From: Bacillota bacterium
GTDB lineage: Bacteria > Bacillota_A > Clostridia > Acetivibrionales > DUMB01
NCBI GenBank assembly: GCA_023621975.1
Contig: JAMOAC010000250.1
Span: forward strand, 1-12,676
Direction: 5' to 3'
Length of the DNA: 12,676 nucleotides
Notes under the pieces: model-generated
Database searches by the model: none
The model's input: only the letters and a program-made list of their open reading frames with translations
What the model was told of the DNA's origin: nothing
In this document: positions 1 through 8,657 of the stretch, one piece after another
Layout of the letters: each line of letters opens with the position of its first letter
Position numbering within the stretch: the stretch's first letter is position 1
Made by a program: the position numbers and the translations under genes

Positions 1-3000
1 GCAAGATCCGGAACTACGGCTTCAGCACCTTCATTCTCAATTATGGATACAATGTCATTATTGGCAGTGGGATGATACTTGACCAGTATTTCCCCAACCA
101 GGCCAACCCTGGGCTTAGCCACGTTCGACAGTTCAATATTGTCAAAATCCTCAACTATTTCATTTACGATTTTTCTGAACGTGCTGTGTTTTCCGTCCCT
201 TACCGATTGCTTGCATTTGTCCACCCACTTTTCATAAAGGGTATTTGCCGAACCGATGATTCTTTCATACGGCCTCACCCTGTAAAGTACCCTCATCAGT
301 AGATCACCATATATAAGTCCCATCATGCCCTTGTTTATCAGCTCAGGAGTTATTACAAATCCCGGGTTTTTTTCCAATCCCAGAGTGTTTAGCGATATTA
401 CGGGCACTTCAGGGTACCCTGCATCTTTCAGTGCTTTCCTGATGAACCCTATATAATTAGAAGCCCTGCACCCTCCACCTGTCTGGGTTATAATCAAAGA
501 TGTATTTTCAGGGTCATATTTCCCCGATTTCAGTGCCTTGATCAGCTGTCCTACAACGATTATGGAAGGATAGCAGGCATCATTGTTAACATATTTCAAT
601 CCTTCATTTACTGCTTCCGCATCTACTGAGGGCAATACTTCGATATTGTATCCCGATGCCCTGAAAGCTTCCTCAATAAACTGAAAATGTATGGGAGACA
701 TCTGAGGGGCAAGAATTGTATGGTTTTTTCTCATTTTCCTGGTAAAAACAACCCTCTTGAAGCAGGAACTGCCTTTTTGAAGAGTATATCCCCTTTTCTC
801 CCTCTCATCTACGGCAGCTTTCAGTGAACGGATTCGTATACGTGCCGCTCCCAGGTTTTTGCCCTCATCAATCTTCAGCAAAGTATAAATTTTACCGCAC
901 GATTCCAGTACTTCTTCCACCTGGTCGGTAGTTATTGCGTCAATGCCGCATCCAAAGGACGTAAGCTGTACAAGTTCAAGATCCTTACGCGTTTTTACAA
1001 AGCTTGCCGCCCTATAAAGCCTTGTGTGATACATCCATTGGTCCACAACCCTTAATGGCCTTTCAACTTCTCCAAGGTGTGCTACTGAATCTTCAGTTAA
1101 TACTGCCATACCGTTTTCCGTTATAATTTCAGGTATGCCGTGGTTTATTTCAGGGTCTATGTGATAAGGCCGCCCTGCCAGCACAATTCCCTTACGACCT
1201 GTCCTTTCAAGGTATTTAAGAACTTCTTCACCTTTTTGCCTAATATCATTTTTGAATTTTTCGTCTTCAGCCCATGCCGCCTCTACTGCATCTGAAATTT
1301 CCTTCATTGATATGCCAAACTCTCTTAACTCGCTGAACAACCGTTTTTTCAGCTTTTTATTATTGTTGTACGGCAAAAACGGATTCATGAATTTGATACC
1401 GTTCTCCCTTAGCACGTCCACGTTATTTTTTATTACCTCTGAATACGAGGTAACTATCGGGCAATTATAGCTGTTATTGGCTCCCGCATCTTCTTTCCTT
1501 TCATAGGGTACACACGGATAGAATATGAACTTAACACCTTTTTTAACAAGGCTCATGATATGCCCGTGCACAATCTTGGCAGGGTAGCATACGGATTCGG
1601 AAGATATGGTCTCCATTCCCATCTGGTATATTTTCTCTGACGACCTTGGTGAAAGTTCAACCCTGAATCCCAATCGAGTAAAAAAAGTATACCAGAAAGG
1701 ATAGTTTTCATACATATTAAGTACTCTCGGTATGCCGACAGTGCCTCTTATTGCCTCTTTTTCCGAAAGAGGCCTGTAAGAGAAAAGCCTTTTGTATTTG
1801 TAATTGAACAGATTCGGTATTTCTTCGCCTTTACTTTCAAGCCCCGCTCCTCTTTCACACCTGTTTCCTGAAACAAATTCCCTTCCGTCATTGAACCTGT
1901 TCACCGTAAGCTGGCAGTTGTTTGCGCATAAGCCGCACCTTTTCATCACTATCCGGAAATCAAAGTTCTTTATATCCTCCGGCTTCATAAGAGTGCTTTT
2001 ATGCCCCTCGACATACCTTTCACGGGAAATAAGTGCAGCCCCGTAAGCTCCCATTAGTCCTGCAATATCAGGACGAACGGCTTCCCTGCCGGATACCAGT
2101 TCGAAGCACCTCAGCACTGCGTCGTTATGGAAGGTGCCTCCCTGCACAACTATTTTTTTGCCAAATTCTTCAGAATTCTTTATTCTTATAACCTTAAACA
2201 GGGCATTTTTTATAACCGAGTAGGACAAGCCGGCTGATATGTCTCCAACAGTTGCTCCTTCCTTTTGGGCCTGCTTTACTCTTGAATTCATGAAAACAGT
2301 ACACCTGGAACCTAAATCCACAGGATTTTCTGCCATCAAAGCCTCATTGGCAAATTCTTCCACGGTCATATTGAGGGAATGGGCAAAAGTTTCAATAAAT
2401 GATCCACATCCGGAGGAACAGGCTTCATTCAGCATGACGCTGCTGATTACCCCGTTTTTTATTCTCATGCACTTCATATCCTGTCCGCCTATATCAAGGA
2501 CAAACTCCACTCCCGGCAAAAAGTAGTCTGCAGCTTTATAATGGGCTACTGTTTCAATTTCACCAATATCAACACATAAAGCCGATTTTATCAATCTTTC
2601 ACCGTAACCCGTAACGGTTGAATTTACTATTTCCGCTTCCTGAGGCAAGCGGCTGTAAATGTCCTTTAACACGGCGACTACTGATTTTAAAGGGCTGCCA
2701 GCATTGCTTCCGTAATATGAATATAAAATTGCACCTTCTTCATCAATCAGTACAGCTTTTGTTGTAGTGGACCCTGCATCAAGGCCAAGGTAGCATCTGC
2801 CCTTGTAAGTTTTCAGGTCCCTGGTCTTCACTTTGTTCTTACCGTGTCTTTCCCTGAAAGCCTTGAGTTCGTCTTCATCCTTAAAAAGAGGCCTCTGCCT
2901 TTCAACTTCAAAGCTTTGTGCATCTTCCAGTTCCTCTGATTTTTCCACCAATTGTTTTAAGGATATTGGTCTTACATCCATCGAAGCAATAGCTGCGCCG

Positions 3001-3752
3001 ATGGCCACAAAAAGCTGCGAATTCTCGGGAAATATTACCTGATCGTCCGAAAGCCTTAACGTTTCTATGAACCTTTTTCGAAGCTCAGAAAGATAATAAA
3101 GGGGGCCACCCAGGAATGCCACGTTTCCTTTTATAGGCTTTCCGCATGCAAGTCCGCTGATTGTCTGATTTACCACAGATTGAAAAATAGAAGCAGCTAT
3201 ATCTTCTTTTGCCGCACCTTCATTAAGCAACGGTTGCACGTCTGTCTTGGCAAAAACGCCGCATCTTGCAGCAATCGGGTAAATCGTCTTATAACCCTTT
3301 GCCAGTTCGTTAAGGCCTGCGGCATCAGTATGAAGGAGTGTAGCCATCTGGTCGATAAATGCGCCTGTGCCTCCTGCACATGTACCGTTCATCCTTTGCT
3401 CTATTCCACCGGTAAAATAGGTTATCTTGGCGTCCTCTCCTCCGAGTTCGATGGAAACGTCTGTTTCGGGAATAAATTTTTCAACGGCCCTGGAACCGGC
3501 TATTACTTCCTGGATAAAAGGCAGCCCCAGCCAGTTTGACACGGATATGCCTCCTGAGCCGGTAACGGCAACACAGGCGTCAGCTTCTTTGAATTTGTCG
3601 TACGTTTCCTGCAAAAGGGAATATATTGTTTTCTTAATGTCAAGGTAGTGCCTCTGATATTTGCTGAAAATCAAATTGCAGTTTTTATCCAGGACGGCAA
3701 CTTTCACTGTGGTAGAACCTACATCCAACCCCATGTACAGAACTTTTCCCAT
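1..3752 (-). CDS. Giant acyl-CoA dehydratase activase fusion (two HgdC/BadF ATPase modules plus DUF2229/HgdB-like part), 3' end cut by window
   Basis: I read 1250 codons from ATG at 3752 to the window edge; the stop is not seen. Two ASKHA ATPase modules are visible: [10 protein letters not shown] at residues 8-17 and [10 protein letters not shown] at 323-332. Each is followed by the cysteine pair that in HgdC holds one [4Fe-4S] cluster between two subunits: C125 (GTCAGGTG) with C164 (ARCGVF), and C445 (NEACSSGCG) with C484 (GSRCTVF). Both pairs are 39 residues apart, as in HgdC. From about residue 600 there is a DUF2229-type region opening with CGLCANNC (C606, C609, C613) and C632, then HgdB-like motifs with C722, C747, C764, C935, C1060 (NDACYP) and C1095 (GGGCR). 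Known relatives use ATP to push a low-potential electron into a 2-hydroxyacyl-CoA dehydratase or a double-cubane cluster protein. Activator and acceptor-like parts are fused here, so ATP-driven self-reduction is a reasonable inference; the substrate is unknown. An in-frame TGA just upstream excludes an earlier start; ATG at 3734 is an alternative. Confidence 0.93.
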   Translation of the reverse strand, partial: MGKVLYMGLDVGSTTVKVAVLDKNCNLIFSKYQRHYLDIKKTIYSLLQETYDKFKEADACVAVTGSGGISVSNWLGLPFIQEVIAGSRAVEKFIPETDVSIELGGEDAKITYFTGGIEQRMNGTCAGGTGAFIDQMATLLHTDAAGLNELAKGYKTIYPIAARCGVFAKTDVQPLLNEGAAKEDIAASIFQSVVNQTISGLACGKPIKGNVAFLGGPLYYLSELRKRFIETLRLSDDQVIFPENSQLFVAIGAAIASMDVRPISLKQLVEKSEELEDAQSFEVERQRPLFKDEDELKAFRERHGKNKVKTRDLKTYKGRCYLGLDAGSTTTKAVLIDEEGAILYSYYGSNAGSPLKSVVAVLKDIYSRLPQEAEIVNSTVTGYGERLIKSALCVDIGEIETVAHYKAADYFLPGVEFVLDIGGQDMKCMRIKNGVISSVMLNEACSSGCGSFIETFAHSLNMTVEEFANEALMAENPVDLGSRCTVFMNSRVKQAQKEGATVGDISAGLSYSVIKNALFKVIRIKNSEEFGKKIVVQGGTFHNDAVLRCFELVSGREAVRPDIAGLMGAYGAALISRERYVEGHKSTLMKPEDIKNFDFRIVMKRCGLCANNCQLTVNRFNDGREFVSGNRCERGAGLESKGEEIPNLFNYKYKRLFSYRPLSEKEAIRGTVGIPRVLNMYENYPFWYTFFTRLGFRVELSPRSSEKIYQMGMETISSESVCYPAKIVHGHIMSLVKKGVKFIFYPCVPYERKEDAGANNSYNCPIVTSYSEVIKNNVDVLRENGIKFMNPFLPYNNNKKLKKRLFSELREFGISMKEISDAVEAAWAEDEKFKNDIRQKGEEVLKYLERTGRKGIVLAGRPYHIDPEINHGIPEIITENGMAVLTEDSVAHLGEVERPLRVVDQWMYHTRLYRAASFVKTRKDLELVQLTSFGCGIDAITTDQVEEVLESCGKIYTLLKIDEGKNLGAARIRIRSLKAAVDEREKRGYTLQKGSSCFKRVVFTRKMRKNHTILAPQMSPIHFQFIEEAFRASGYNIEVLPSVDAEAVNEGLKYVNNDACYPSIIVVGQLIKALKSGKYDPENTSLIITQTGGGCRASNYIGFIRKALKDAGYPEVPVISLNTLGLEKNPGFVITPELINKGMMGLIYGDLLMRVLYRVRPYERIIGSANTLYEKWVDKCKQSVRDGKHSTFRKIVNEIVEDFDNIELSNVAKPRVGLVGEILVKYHPTANNDIVSIIENEGAEAVVPDL

Positions 3753-3794
3753 AAAATTTCAAACAGTATGTAAAACTGTTTGCCCTTCCCCCTT
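3753..3794 (-). promoter_or_regulatory. Leader hairpin between Shine-Dalgarno and start codon of the giant activase
   Basis: A perfect 8-bp inverted repeat, CAAACAGT at 3760-3767 and ACTGTTTG at 3775-3782 with a 7-nt loop, lies immediately before the ATG at 3752. The only good Shine-Dalgarno sequence, GGGGGAAGGG on the minus strand (3783-3792), is on the far side, 30 nt from the ATG. If the hairpin forms in the mRNA, the Shine-Dalgarno is brought to an effective 7 nt from the ATG. Alternatively the dyad is a DNA operator. The sequence is seen directly; the function is inferred. Confidence 0.6.
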
Positions 3795-3847
3795 AAAACA
3801 TAGTTAAACAATACCAAATTATCAAAATTTTTACTTCTTATATCGCC

Positions 3848-3913
3848 GTATTTTATATTACTAGCTGTATTTTATATATTACCATCCCTGCATATTATAT
3901 CTCTGCATATTAA
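3848..3913. repeat. Degenerate AT-rich direct repeats in the activase leader
   Basis: GTATTTTATAT occurs at 3848-3858 and again at 3867-3877, and GCATATTA at 3890-3897 and 3905-3912, so similar G-(T/C)-A-T-rich units recur about every 15-23 bp. They lie between the likely promoter and the start of the giant activase gene. They may be a binding array or simply low-complexity AT-rich DNA. Confidence 0.4.
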
Positions 3914-3980
3914 AATATTTGGATTTCAATTCTTCTCTAATGCTTTATGATTCGTATGTTCATTATGCGCTTTAGATATA

Positions 3981-4009
3981 ATTATAACATATAAATTTAA
4001 AAAAAGTAA
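3981..4009 (-). promoter_or_regulatory. Putative sigma-A promoter for the giant activase gene
   Basis: The minus strand carries an extended -10, TGTTATAAT (TATAAT at 3986-3981), with a weak -35 TTACTT 17 bp upstream (4009-4004). It sits inside the T-tract end of the araD terminator, so one unit ends almost where the next begins. The predicted untranslated leader is about 220 nt. A second TATAAT at 3899-3894 lacks a convincing -35. Confidence 0.45.
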
Positions 4010-4051
4010 AAAACTCCTCCTTTTATGGCTTTACTCTGCAACAGGAGGAGT
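4000..4051 (-). terminator. Intrinsic terminator of the hisS-aspS-lepB-araD set
   Basis: The perfect 9-bp arms ACTCCTCCT (4013-4021) and AGGAGGAGT (4043-4051) are separated by 21 nt. Read leftward, they are followed by a T-rich tract of about 13 nt interrupted once (4013-4000). It starts 33 bp after the araD stop codon. The loop is long for a terminator, but stem and U-tract point clearly to minus-strand termination. Confidence 0.75.
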
Positions 4052-4084
4052 CGGCCAACTTTCACTTTCAATAATTACCTCTAA

Positions 4085-4774
4085 TTACCTCTGCCCGTAA
4101 TAGGCATTGGTACCGTGCTTGCGCAGGAAGTGCTTATCAAGCAGTCTTTGCGGCATTGGGCCAATCTGCGGGTTCAGAATCCTGGCTTGAATCGCCATCA
4201 TGGCTACTTCCTCAAGAACTACCGAGTTGTGCACCGCTTCTGCGGCATCCTTTCCCCATGTAAAAGGCCCGTGGTTCTTTACAAGCACCGCAGGTATGTA
4301 ACCGGGATCCAACTCTTTAAAGGTCTCAACTATGACATGTCCTGTATTTTCTTCGTAGGCAGATTGTATTTCCTCGTCTGTCATATCACGGGTACATGGA
4401 ATCTCTCCATAAAAATAGTCAGCATGAGTCGTACCGTATGGAGGTATTCCCATTCCTGCCTGCGCCAATGAAGTTGCCCAGCGAGAGTGTGTATGACACA
4501 CGCCTCCGATTTCAGGAAAGGCATTGTACAAAACAACATGGGTAGGCGCGTCAGAGGACGGCTTCAGCCTTCCCTCCAAAACTTTCCCCGTTAAATCAAT
4601 AAGCACAATATCATCTACCGTCAGTTTATCATATTCAACACCGCTGGGTTTTATTGCTATGATTCCGCTTGCTCTGTCTATACCGCTGACATTTCCCCAT
4701 GTATAAGTTACAAGGCCTCTTTTAGGCAGTTCCAGATTTGCTTGTAATACTTCTTGCTTTAATTTCTCTAACAT
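4085..4774 (-). CDS. araD: L-ribulose-5-phosphate 4-epimerase
   Basis: This 229-aa cytoplasmic enzyme interconverts L-ribulose 5-phosphate and D-xylulose 5-phosphate, linking arabinose use to the pentose phosphate pathway. It belongs to the class II aldolase/epimerase family, and its length is typical of AraD. The metal ligands are visible as H94 and H96 (CHTHSRWAT) and H168 (KNHGPFTWG). D119 in [10 protein letters not shown] and Y226 in the C-terminal [10 protein letters not shown] match the catalytic Asp and Tyr of the E. coli enzyme. The C-terminal tyrosine motif and the [10 protein letters not shown] segment favour AraD over fuculose- or rhamnulose-phosphate aldolase. The ATG at 4774 has GGAGGA 7 nt upstream (4782-4787). 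It lies 63 bp after lepB on the same strand with no promoter or terminator seen between, so it is probably the last gene of that transcript. No other arabinose gene is nearby, which is unusual. Confidence 0.95.
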   Translation of the reverse strand: MLEKLKQEVLQANLELPKRGLVTYTWGNVSGIDRASGIIAIKPSGVEYDKLTVDDIVLIDLTGKVLEGRLKPSSDAPTHVVLYNAFPEIGGVCHTHSRWATSLAQAGMGIPPYGTTHADYFYGEIPCTRDMTDEEIQSAYEENTGHVIVETFKELDPGYIPAVLVKNHGPFTWGKDAAEAVHNSVVLEEVAMMAIQARILNPQIGPMPQRLLDKHFLRKHGTNAYYGQR

Positions 4775-4837
4775 TGCTTCATCCTCCGCTAAATATATTA
4801 CTTCATTCGCTTGTATAGCTTCTGACTTACAGGCAGC

Positions 4838-5365
4838 CTATTTTTTGAATGTACCCATCTTGTTGAAAGGATAGAACCTGAATATTGCTTTACCCGTTAC
4901 CGTGCTGATGTCAATGGGACCAATACTCCTGCTGTCACGACTGTTCATCCTGTTGTCTCCCAGCACAAACACCTGGCCCTTTCCAACCGTAAGATTGTTG
5001 TATTCGCCCTCAGGTGTATAATCTCCCTTTATATAGTCTTCTTCCAATGCCTCTCCGTTCACATAAACCTTTCCGTCCTTTATTTCAACCGTATCACCCT
5101 CGACAGCTATTATTCTTTTTATCAGCTGCCGTTTACCTTGAGGTTCATGGAATACGATAATGTCTCCCCTGTTCAGATTGCCTATCCTGGGGCTGATTTT
5201 TTCCACAATAAGATTGTCCCCCTCATAAAGGGTGGGCTGCATGGACACATCATGCACTATGGTCCTTTGAGCAACAAATGTAACTATGAGAAATCCAATG
5301 GCAACGGCTATAGCAATATGTAAAATCCAGTCAATTACTTCCCTAATAACAGTTTTATCCGACAT
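4838..5365 (-). CDS. lepB: Signal peptidase I (S26 family)
   Basis: This membrane-anchored serine protease removes signal peptides from exported proteins. With the start chosen here it has 175 aa, the usual size of the short Gram-positive SipS-like type. One N-terminal membrane segment spans about residues 13-31. Box B holds the nucleophile S41 (VSMQPTL), box D the general base K83 (LIKRIIAVEGD), and box E follows as LGDNRMNSRDSRSIG. The frame can be extended 8 codons to a TTG at 5389, but AAGGGAG (5374-5380) lies 8 nt before the ATG at 5365, so that ATG is preferred. It follows aspS after a 110-bp spacer with a strong hairpin and precedes araD by 63 bp. Its expression may therefore come from readthrough of the hisS-aspS transcript; I saw no clear promoter of its own. 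Confidence 0.95.
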   Translation of the reverse strand: MSDKTVIREVIDWILHIAIAVAIGFLIVTFVAQRTIVHDVSMQPTLYEGDNLIVEKISPRIGNLNRGDIIVFHEPQGKRQLIKRIIAVEGDTVEIKDGKVYVNGEALEEDYIKGDYTPEGEYNNLTVGKGQVFVLGDNRMNSRDSRSIGPIDISTVTGKAIFRFYPFNKMGTFKK

Positions 5366-5380
5366 TGCCATATCTCCCTT

Positions 5381-5444
5381 CAAAAACAATGTAAGGGGAC
5401 ATCCCTTTTAAACTTAAAAACTTTTTCTCCAAAGGAATGACCCC
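5381..5444 (-). terminator. Terminator-like or REP-like hairpin between aspS and lepB
   Basis: GGGGACATCCCTTTT (5395-5409) and AAAGGAATGACCCC (5431-5444) form an imperfect inverted repeat. In the minus-strand RNA they give a stem of about 14 bp with one U-U mismatch and one U-G pair, and a loop of about 21 nt. Downstream comes UUACAUUGUUUUUG (5394-5381), a broken U-tract, so partial termination after aspS is plausible. The arms also resemble the REP-like GGGGAC...TTCC motifs common in clostridial spacers. Confidence 0.5.
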
Positions 5445-5475
5445 GTTTCTGTCCGTTCCCAACTCAGGTCTTTAA

Positions 5476-7266
5476 TCAATTGTCTTCAACAACTGTCTTT
5501 ATGTGCAATTCCTGAAGCTGCTTTTCATCAACGTAATCAGGTGCATTTGTCATGAGGCACGAAGCGTTCTGCACCTTCGGAAACGCTATTACGTCCCTGA
5601 TGCTGTTTGCTCCTGCCATAAGCATTACCAGCCTGTCAAGGCCGTAAGCCATACCCCCGTGCGGAGGTGTGCCGTATTTGAAAGCCTCCAGCAGGAAGCC
5701 GAATCTTTCAGTCGCCTGTTCCTTGGAAAGGCCTATCAGGTCAAACATTTTAGACTGGAGCTCCCGGCTGTGGATTCTAATGCTTCCGCCTCCCAGTTCA
5801 ACTCCGTTAAGGACCAAATCGTATGCTTTTGCACGAACTTCGCCCGGATTTGTATCAAGAAGAGGTATATCTTCATCCATAGGCGAAGTAAAAGGATGGT
5901 GCATGGCAACCCAGCGTTTCTCCTCCTCGTCGTATTCCAAAAGAGGAAATTCAGTTACCCACAAAAATTTGAACTCTTTGTTATCAAGGATATTAAGTCT
6001 TCTTGCAATCTCAAGGCGCAACTGGCCCAGTGAAATACATGCAATATCATTCTTATCCGCGACAAAGCAGATAAGGTCTCCGGGTTCGGCTTTCATTCTT
6101 TCCAGAATTGCTTTTGTCTCTTCTTCGCTGAGGAATTTGGTAAATGAGGACCTTAAACCGTTCTCTTCCACTGCAATCCACGCTAAACCCTTTGCCCTGT
6201 ATGTCCTGACGACATCAGTAAGGCTGTCTATATCACGCCTGCTGAACCTGGCACCGCAGCCTTTGGCATTTATGGCGCGCACGCTTCCACCGCTCTTTAC
6301 TGCATCCGAGAACACCTTGAATCCACAGTTTTCAACTATATCTGATAAATTAACAAGTTCAAAACCGAATCTTATATCAGGTTTGTCCGATCCATACCTT
6401 TCCATTGCCTCTTTATACGGCATTCTGACAAAGGGAGTTTCGACATCTACTCCCAGGACTTCCTTGAACACCCTCTTGATAAATCCTTCATTTACTTCAA
6501 GAACGTCATCAATATTAACGAATGACATCTCAATATCAATCTGGGTAAATTCAGGTTGCCTGTCTGCCCTTAAATCTTCATCTCTGAAACATTTTACGAT
6601 CTGGAAGTACCTGTCAAAGCCCGAAACCATAAGCAGCTGTTTGAAAAGCTGCGGTGATTGAGGCAATGCATAAAACTTTCCCGGATGGACCCTACTGGGC
6701 ACAAGGTAGTCCCTTGCTCCTTCAGGCGTACTTTTTGTAAGCATCGGAGTCTCTATCTCAATAAAGCCCTGCTCGTCAAAATAATCCCTGGCAACCTTCG
6801 CAACCCTGTGTCTTAACATGATATTCTTTTGCATGTCAGGCCTTCTAAGGTCGAGATATCTGTATTTGAGCCTTACAGCCTCATTGGCATCAAGATTTTC
6901 TTCAATATATATGGGAGGTGTCTCGGCACTGCTCAAAATTCTCAACTCTTCGCCGATGACCTCTATTTCCCCGGTCTTCATTCTGGGATTTATGTTTTCA
7001 GGTGTCCTTGCGGCTACAGTGCCTACCACTGCAATTACATATTCACTTTTCAATGTTTCAGCCTTTTTGAACAGTTCTTCGTCCCTCTCGCTGTTAAAAG
7101 TCACCTGGAGCAGCCCTGTCCTGTCCCTTAAGCTGACGAATATTACGCCTCCCAGGTTCCTGCTCCTTTGAACCCAGCCCATTACGGTAACTTTTTCTCC
7201 TATGTTCCTGGCACTCAATTCAGTACACATGTGTGTCCTTTTCAATCCTGCAATAGACTCGCTCAT
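5476..7266 (-). CDS. aspS: Aspartyl-tRNA synthetase, bacterial type
   Basis: This 596-aa class II synthetase charges tRNA(Asp). The order is an N-terminal OB-fold anticodon-binding domain (about 15-110, GWVQRSRNLGG), class II motif 1 (about 150-180), the aspartate-binding QSPQLFKQLLM (203-213) and motif 2 with FRDEDLR (227-233). A bacterial GAD insertion (about 290-415) follows, then GGGSIRIHS (492-500) and motif 3 GLDRL (542-546). Length and GAD insertion mark the bacterial form rather than the shorter archaeal form. L38 sits where non-discriminating bacterial enzymes often have His, which suggests a tRNA(Asp)-specific enzyme; this is inference from remembered family patterns. The ATG at 7266 has GGAGG 9 nt upstream (7276-7280). 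The start lies 42 bp after the hisS stop, so the two are an operon, as in Bacillus. Confidence 0.97.
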   Translation of the reverse strand: MSESIAGLKRTHMCTELSARNIGEKVTVMGWVQRSRNLGGVIFVSLRDRTGLLQVTFNSERDEELFKKAETLKSEYVIAVVGTVAARTPENINPRMKTGEIEVIGEELRILSSAETPPIYIEENLDANEAVRLKYRYLDLRRPDMQKNIMLRHRVAKVARDYFDEQGFIEIETPMLTKSTPEGARDYLVPSRVHPGKFYALPQSPQLFKQLLMVSGFDRYFQIVKCFRDEDLRADRQPEFTQIDIEMSFVNIDDVLEVNEGFIKRVFKEVLGVDVETPFVRMPYKEAMERYGSDKPDIRFGFELVNLSDIVENCGFKVFSDAVKSGGSVRAINAKGCGARFSRRDIDSLTDVVRTYRAKGLAWIAVEENGLRSSFTKFLSEEETKAILERMKAEPGDLICFVADKNDIACISLGQLRLEIARRLNILDNKEFKFLWVTEFPLLEYDEEEKRWVAMHHPFTSPMDEDIPLLDTNPGEVRAKAYDLVLNGVELGGGSIRIHSRELQSKMFDLIGLSKEQATERFGFLLEAFKYGTPPHGGMAYGLDRLVMLMAGANSIRDVIAFPKVQNASCLMTNAPDYVDEKQLQELHIKTVVEDN

Positions 7267-7308
7267 AATACCTTTCCTCCATGGTCTAAAGTTAAAAGAG
7301 CAATCAGG

Positions 7309-8577
7309 CTAAACCGGCTGTTCCTTTCTGCTCAAACGGTCCAGAATGGAATCAAGGCTTACATCCTTTTGCTCTCCTGTTTTCATATTCCTGAGAACGG
7401 CCCTGTTGCTGTCTATCTCCTCATCACCCAGAACCACCACGTATTTTGCTCCCAATTTATCGGCATACTTCATCTGGGCCTTAAGGCTTCTGCCCATAAG
7501 ATCCTTTTCAGCACTTATCCCTTCACTTCTCAACCGGTATACAAGCCTTTCCGCATATCTGTCAGCCTTTTCACCCACCGTGGCTACAAACAATTCTGTC
7601 TCTTCACTGCCAGGTATTAATATGCCCTGACTTTCAATTTCAAGAAGAAGCCTTTCCATTCCAAGGGCAAAACCTATTCCGGGCGTGGGAGTACCGCCGC
7701 AAATCTCAACCAGGCCGTCATACCTGCCTCCTCCGCATATGGTACCCTGGGTACCTACATTTTTCGATACAAATTCAAATACCGTCTTTGTGTAATAATC
7801 AAGGCCCCTTACTATGTTCTTATCAACCTTATATTCTATTCCAAGGTTGTCAAGTCCAGCTTTTAAACCTTCAAAATGTTCGGCGCACTCATCACACAGG
7901 TTATCAATCAATGCAGGAGCGTCTTTTAAATAAATCTTGCATTTATCTTCCTTGCAGTCCAAAATACGTAATGGATTTCTCTCATACCTTGACTTGCAGT
8001 TTTCGCACAAATTTTCAATTACGGGTTTTATGAATTCTTTTAACTTTATATTGTATTCTCTCCTGCAGGCAGGGCAGCCTATACTGTTTATGTTCAATTC
8101 TACGCCTTTTATACCAAGCTTTTTAAAGAGTATATCCAATATGCTGATAACTTCAACATCGATTGACGGGCCTTTTGCTCCGAACGCTTCCACCCCGAAC
8201 TGGTGGAATTCCCTGTAGCGGCCCTTCTGGACATTCTCATACCTGTATGCGGTTATGTTGTAATATAGTTTTATAGGCTGCGGCAATGAAGACATTCCAT
8301 GTTCTATATAACTTCTGACAACTCCTGCGGTCCCTTCCGGCCTCAGTGTAATGCTTCTTCCTCCCTTATCAAGGAAGGTATACATTTCCTTCTGTACTAT
8401 ATCCGTCGTGTCACCTACTCCTCTTTGAAACAGTTCCGTGTGCTCAAATACCGGAATGCGGATTTCTTTATAGCCAAAACTTCTGCAAATACCTGCTGTC
8501 AAACCTTCAATATACTGCCACTTATAGACCTCAGACGGGAGAATGTCCTTGGTCCCTTTTGGCGCTTTTGTTAACAT
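7309..8577 (-). CDS. hisS: Histidyl-tRNA synthetase
   Basis: This 422-aa class II synthetase charges tRNA(His). Visible parts are the N-terminal KGTKDILP (8-14 region), motif 2 (about 105-127, YRYENVQKGRYREFHQFG), the HisA loop RGLDYYTKTVFEF (257-269), the glycine-rich GTICGGGRYDGL (278-289), motif 3 GFALGMERLLLE (302-313) and a C-terminal anticodon-binding domain (about 327-415). Between motif 2 and HisA lies an insertion with eight cysteines: C168/C171, C191/C194, C208/C213 and C228/C231, three of these pairs being CxxC, which suggests metal binding. The frame extends two codons to a TTG at 8583, but that TTG is 1 nt from the Shine-Dalgarno GGAGG (8585-8589); the ATG at 8577 is 7 nt away and is preferred. 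It heads the hisS-aspS-lepB-araD set. Confidence 0.97.
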   Translation of the reverse strand: MLTKAPKGTKDILPSEVYKWQYIEGLTAGICRSFGYKEIRIPVFEHTELFQRGVGDTTDIVQKEMYTFLDKGGRSITLRPEGTAGVVRSYIEHGMSSLPQPIKLYYNITAYRYENVQKGRYREFHQFGVEAFGAKGPSIDVEVISILDILFKKLGIKGVELNINSIGCPACRREYNIKLKEFIKPVIENLCENCKSRYERNPLRILDCKEDKCKIYLKDAPALIDNLCDECAEHFEGLKAGLDNLGIEYKVDKNIVRGLDYYTKTVFEFVSKNVGTQGTICGGGRYDGLVEICGGTPTPGIGFALGMERLLLEIESQGILIPGSEETELFVATVGEKADRYAERLVYRLRSEGISAEKDLMGRSLKAQMKYADKLGAKYVVVLGDEEIDSNRAVLRNMKTGEQKDVSLDSILDRLSRKEQPV

Positions 8578-8600
8578 TTTCAAACCTCCACTAATATACT

Positions 8601-8640
8601 AAAAAACCCCCCGTCCAACTGACATACCAGGGACGGGAGG
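8601..8640 (-). terminator. Intrinsic terminator in the hisS leader (possible attenuator)
   Basis: On the minus strand CCTCCCGTCC (8640-8631) pairs with GGACGGGGGG (8616-8607), giving 10 bp with one U-G pair and a 14-nt loop, followed directly by TTTTTT (8606-8601). On the plus strand the same pair would be an A-C mismatch and there is no T-run, so the direction is minus. The hairpin lies between the hisS promoter and its start codon, roughly 10 nt after the predicted transcription start. It may control hisS or also end transcripts from comEA. I looked for T-box sequence on this strand and saw none. Confidence 0.75.
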
Positions 8641-8657
8641 ATTGATTTTATATTTAT

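Noticed and set aside
5366..5389. TTG start for lepB at 5389
   Set aside because: The Shine-Dalgarno lies inside that extension and is correctly spaced for ATG 5365.
5669..6661. A 330-codon open frame on the plus strand
   Set aside because: It lies entirely opposite aspS, has no ribosome site, and its product is Ser/Leu-rich with no domain, as expected of an antisense shadow.
8578..8583. TTG start for hisS at 8583
   Set aside because: It is 1 nt from the Shine-Dalgarno, whereas ATG 8577 is at the right distance.
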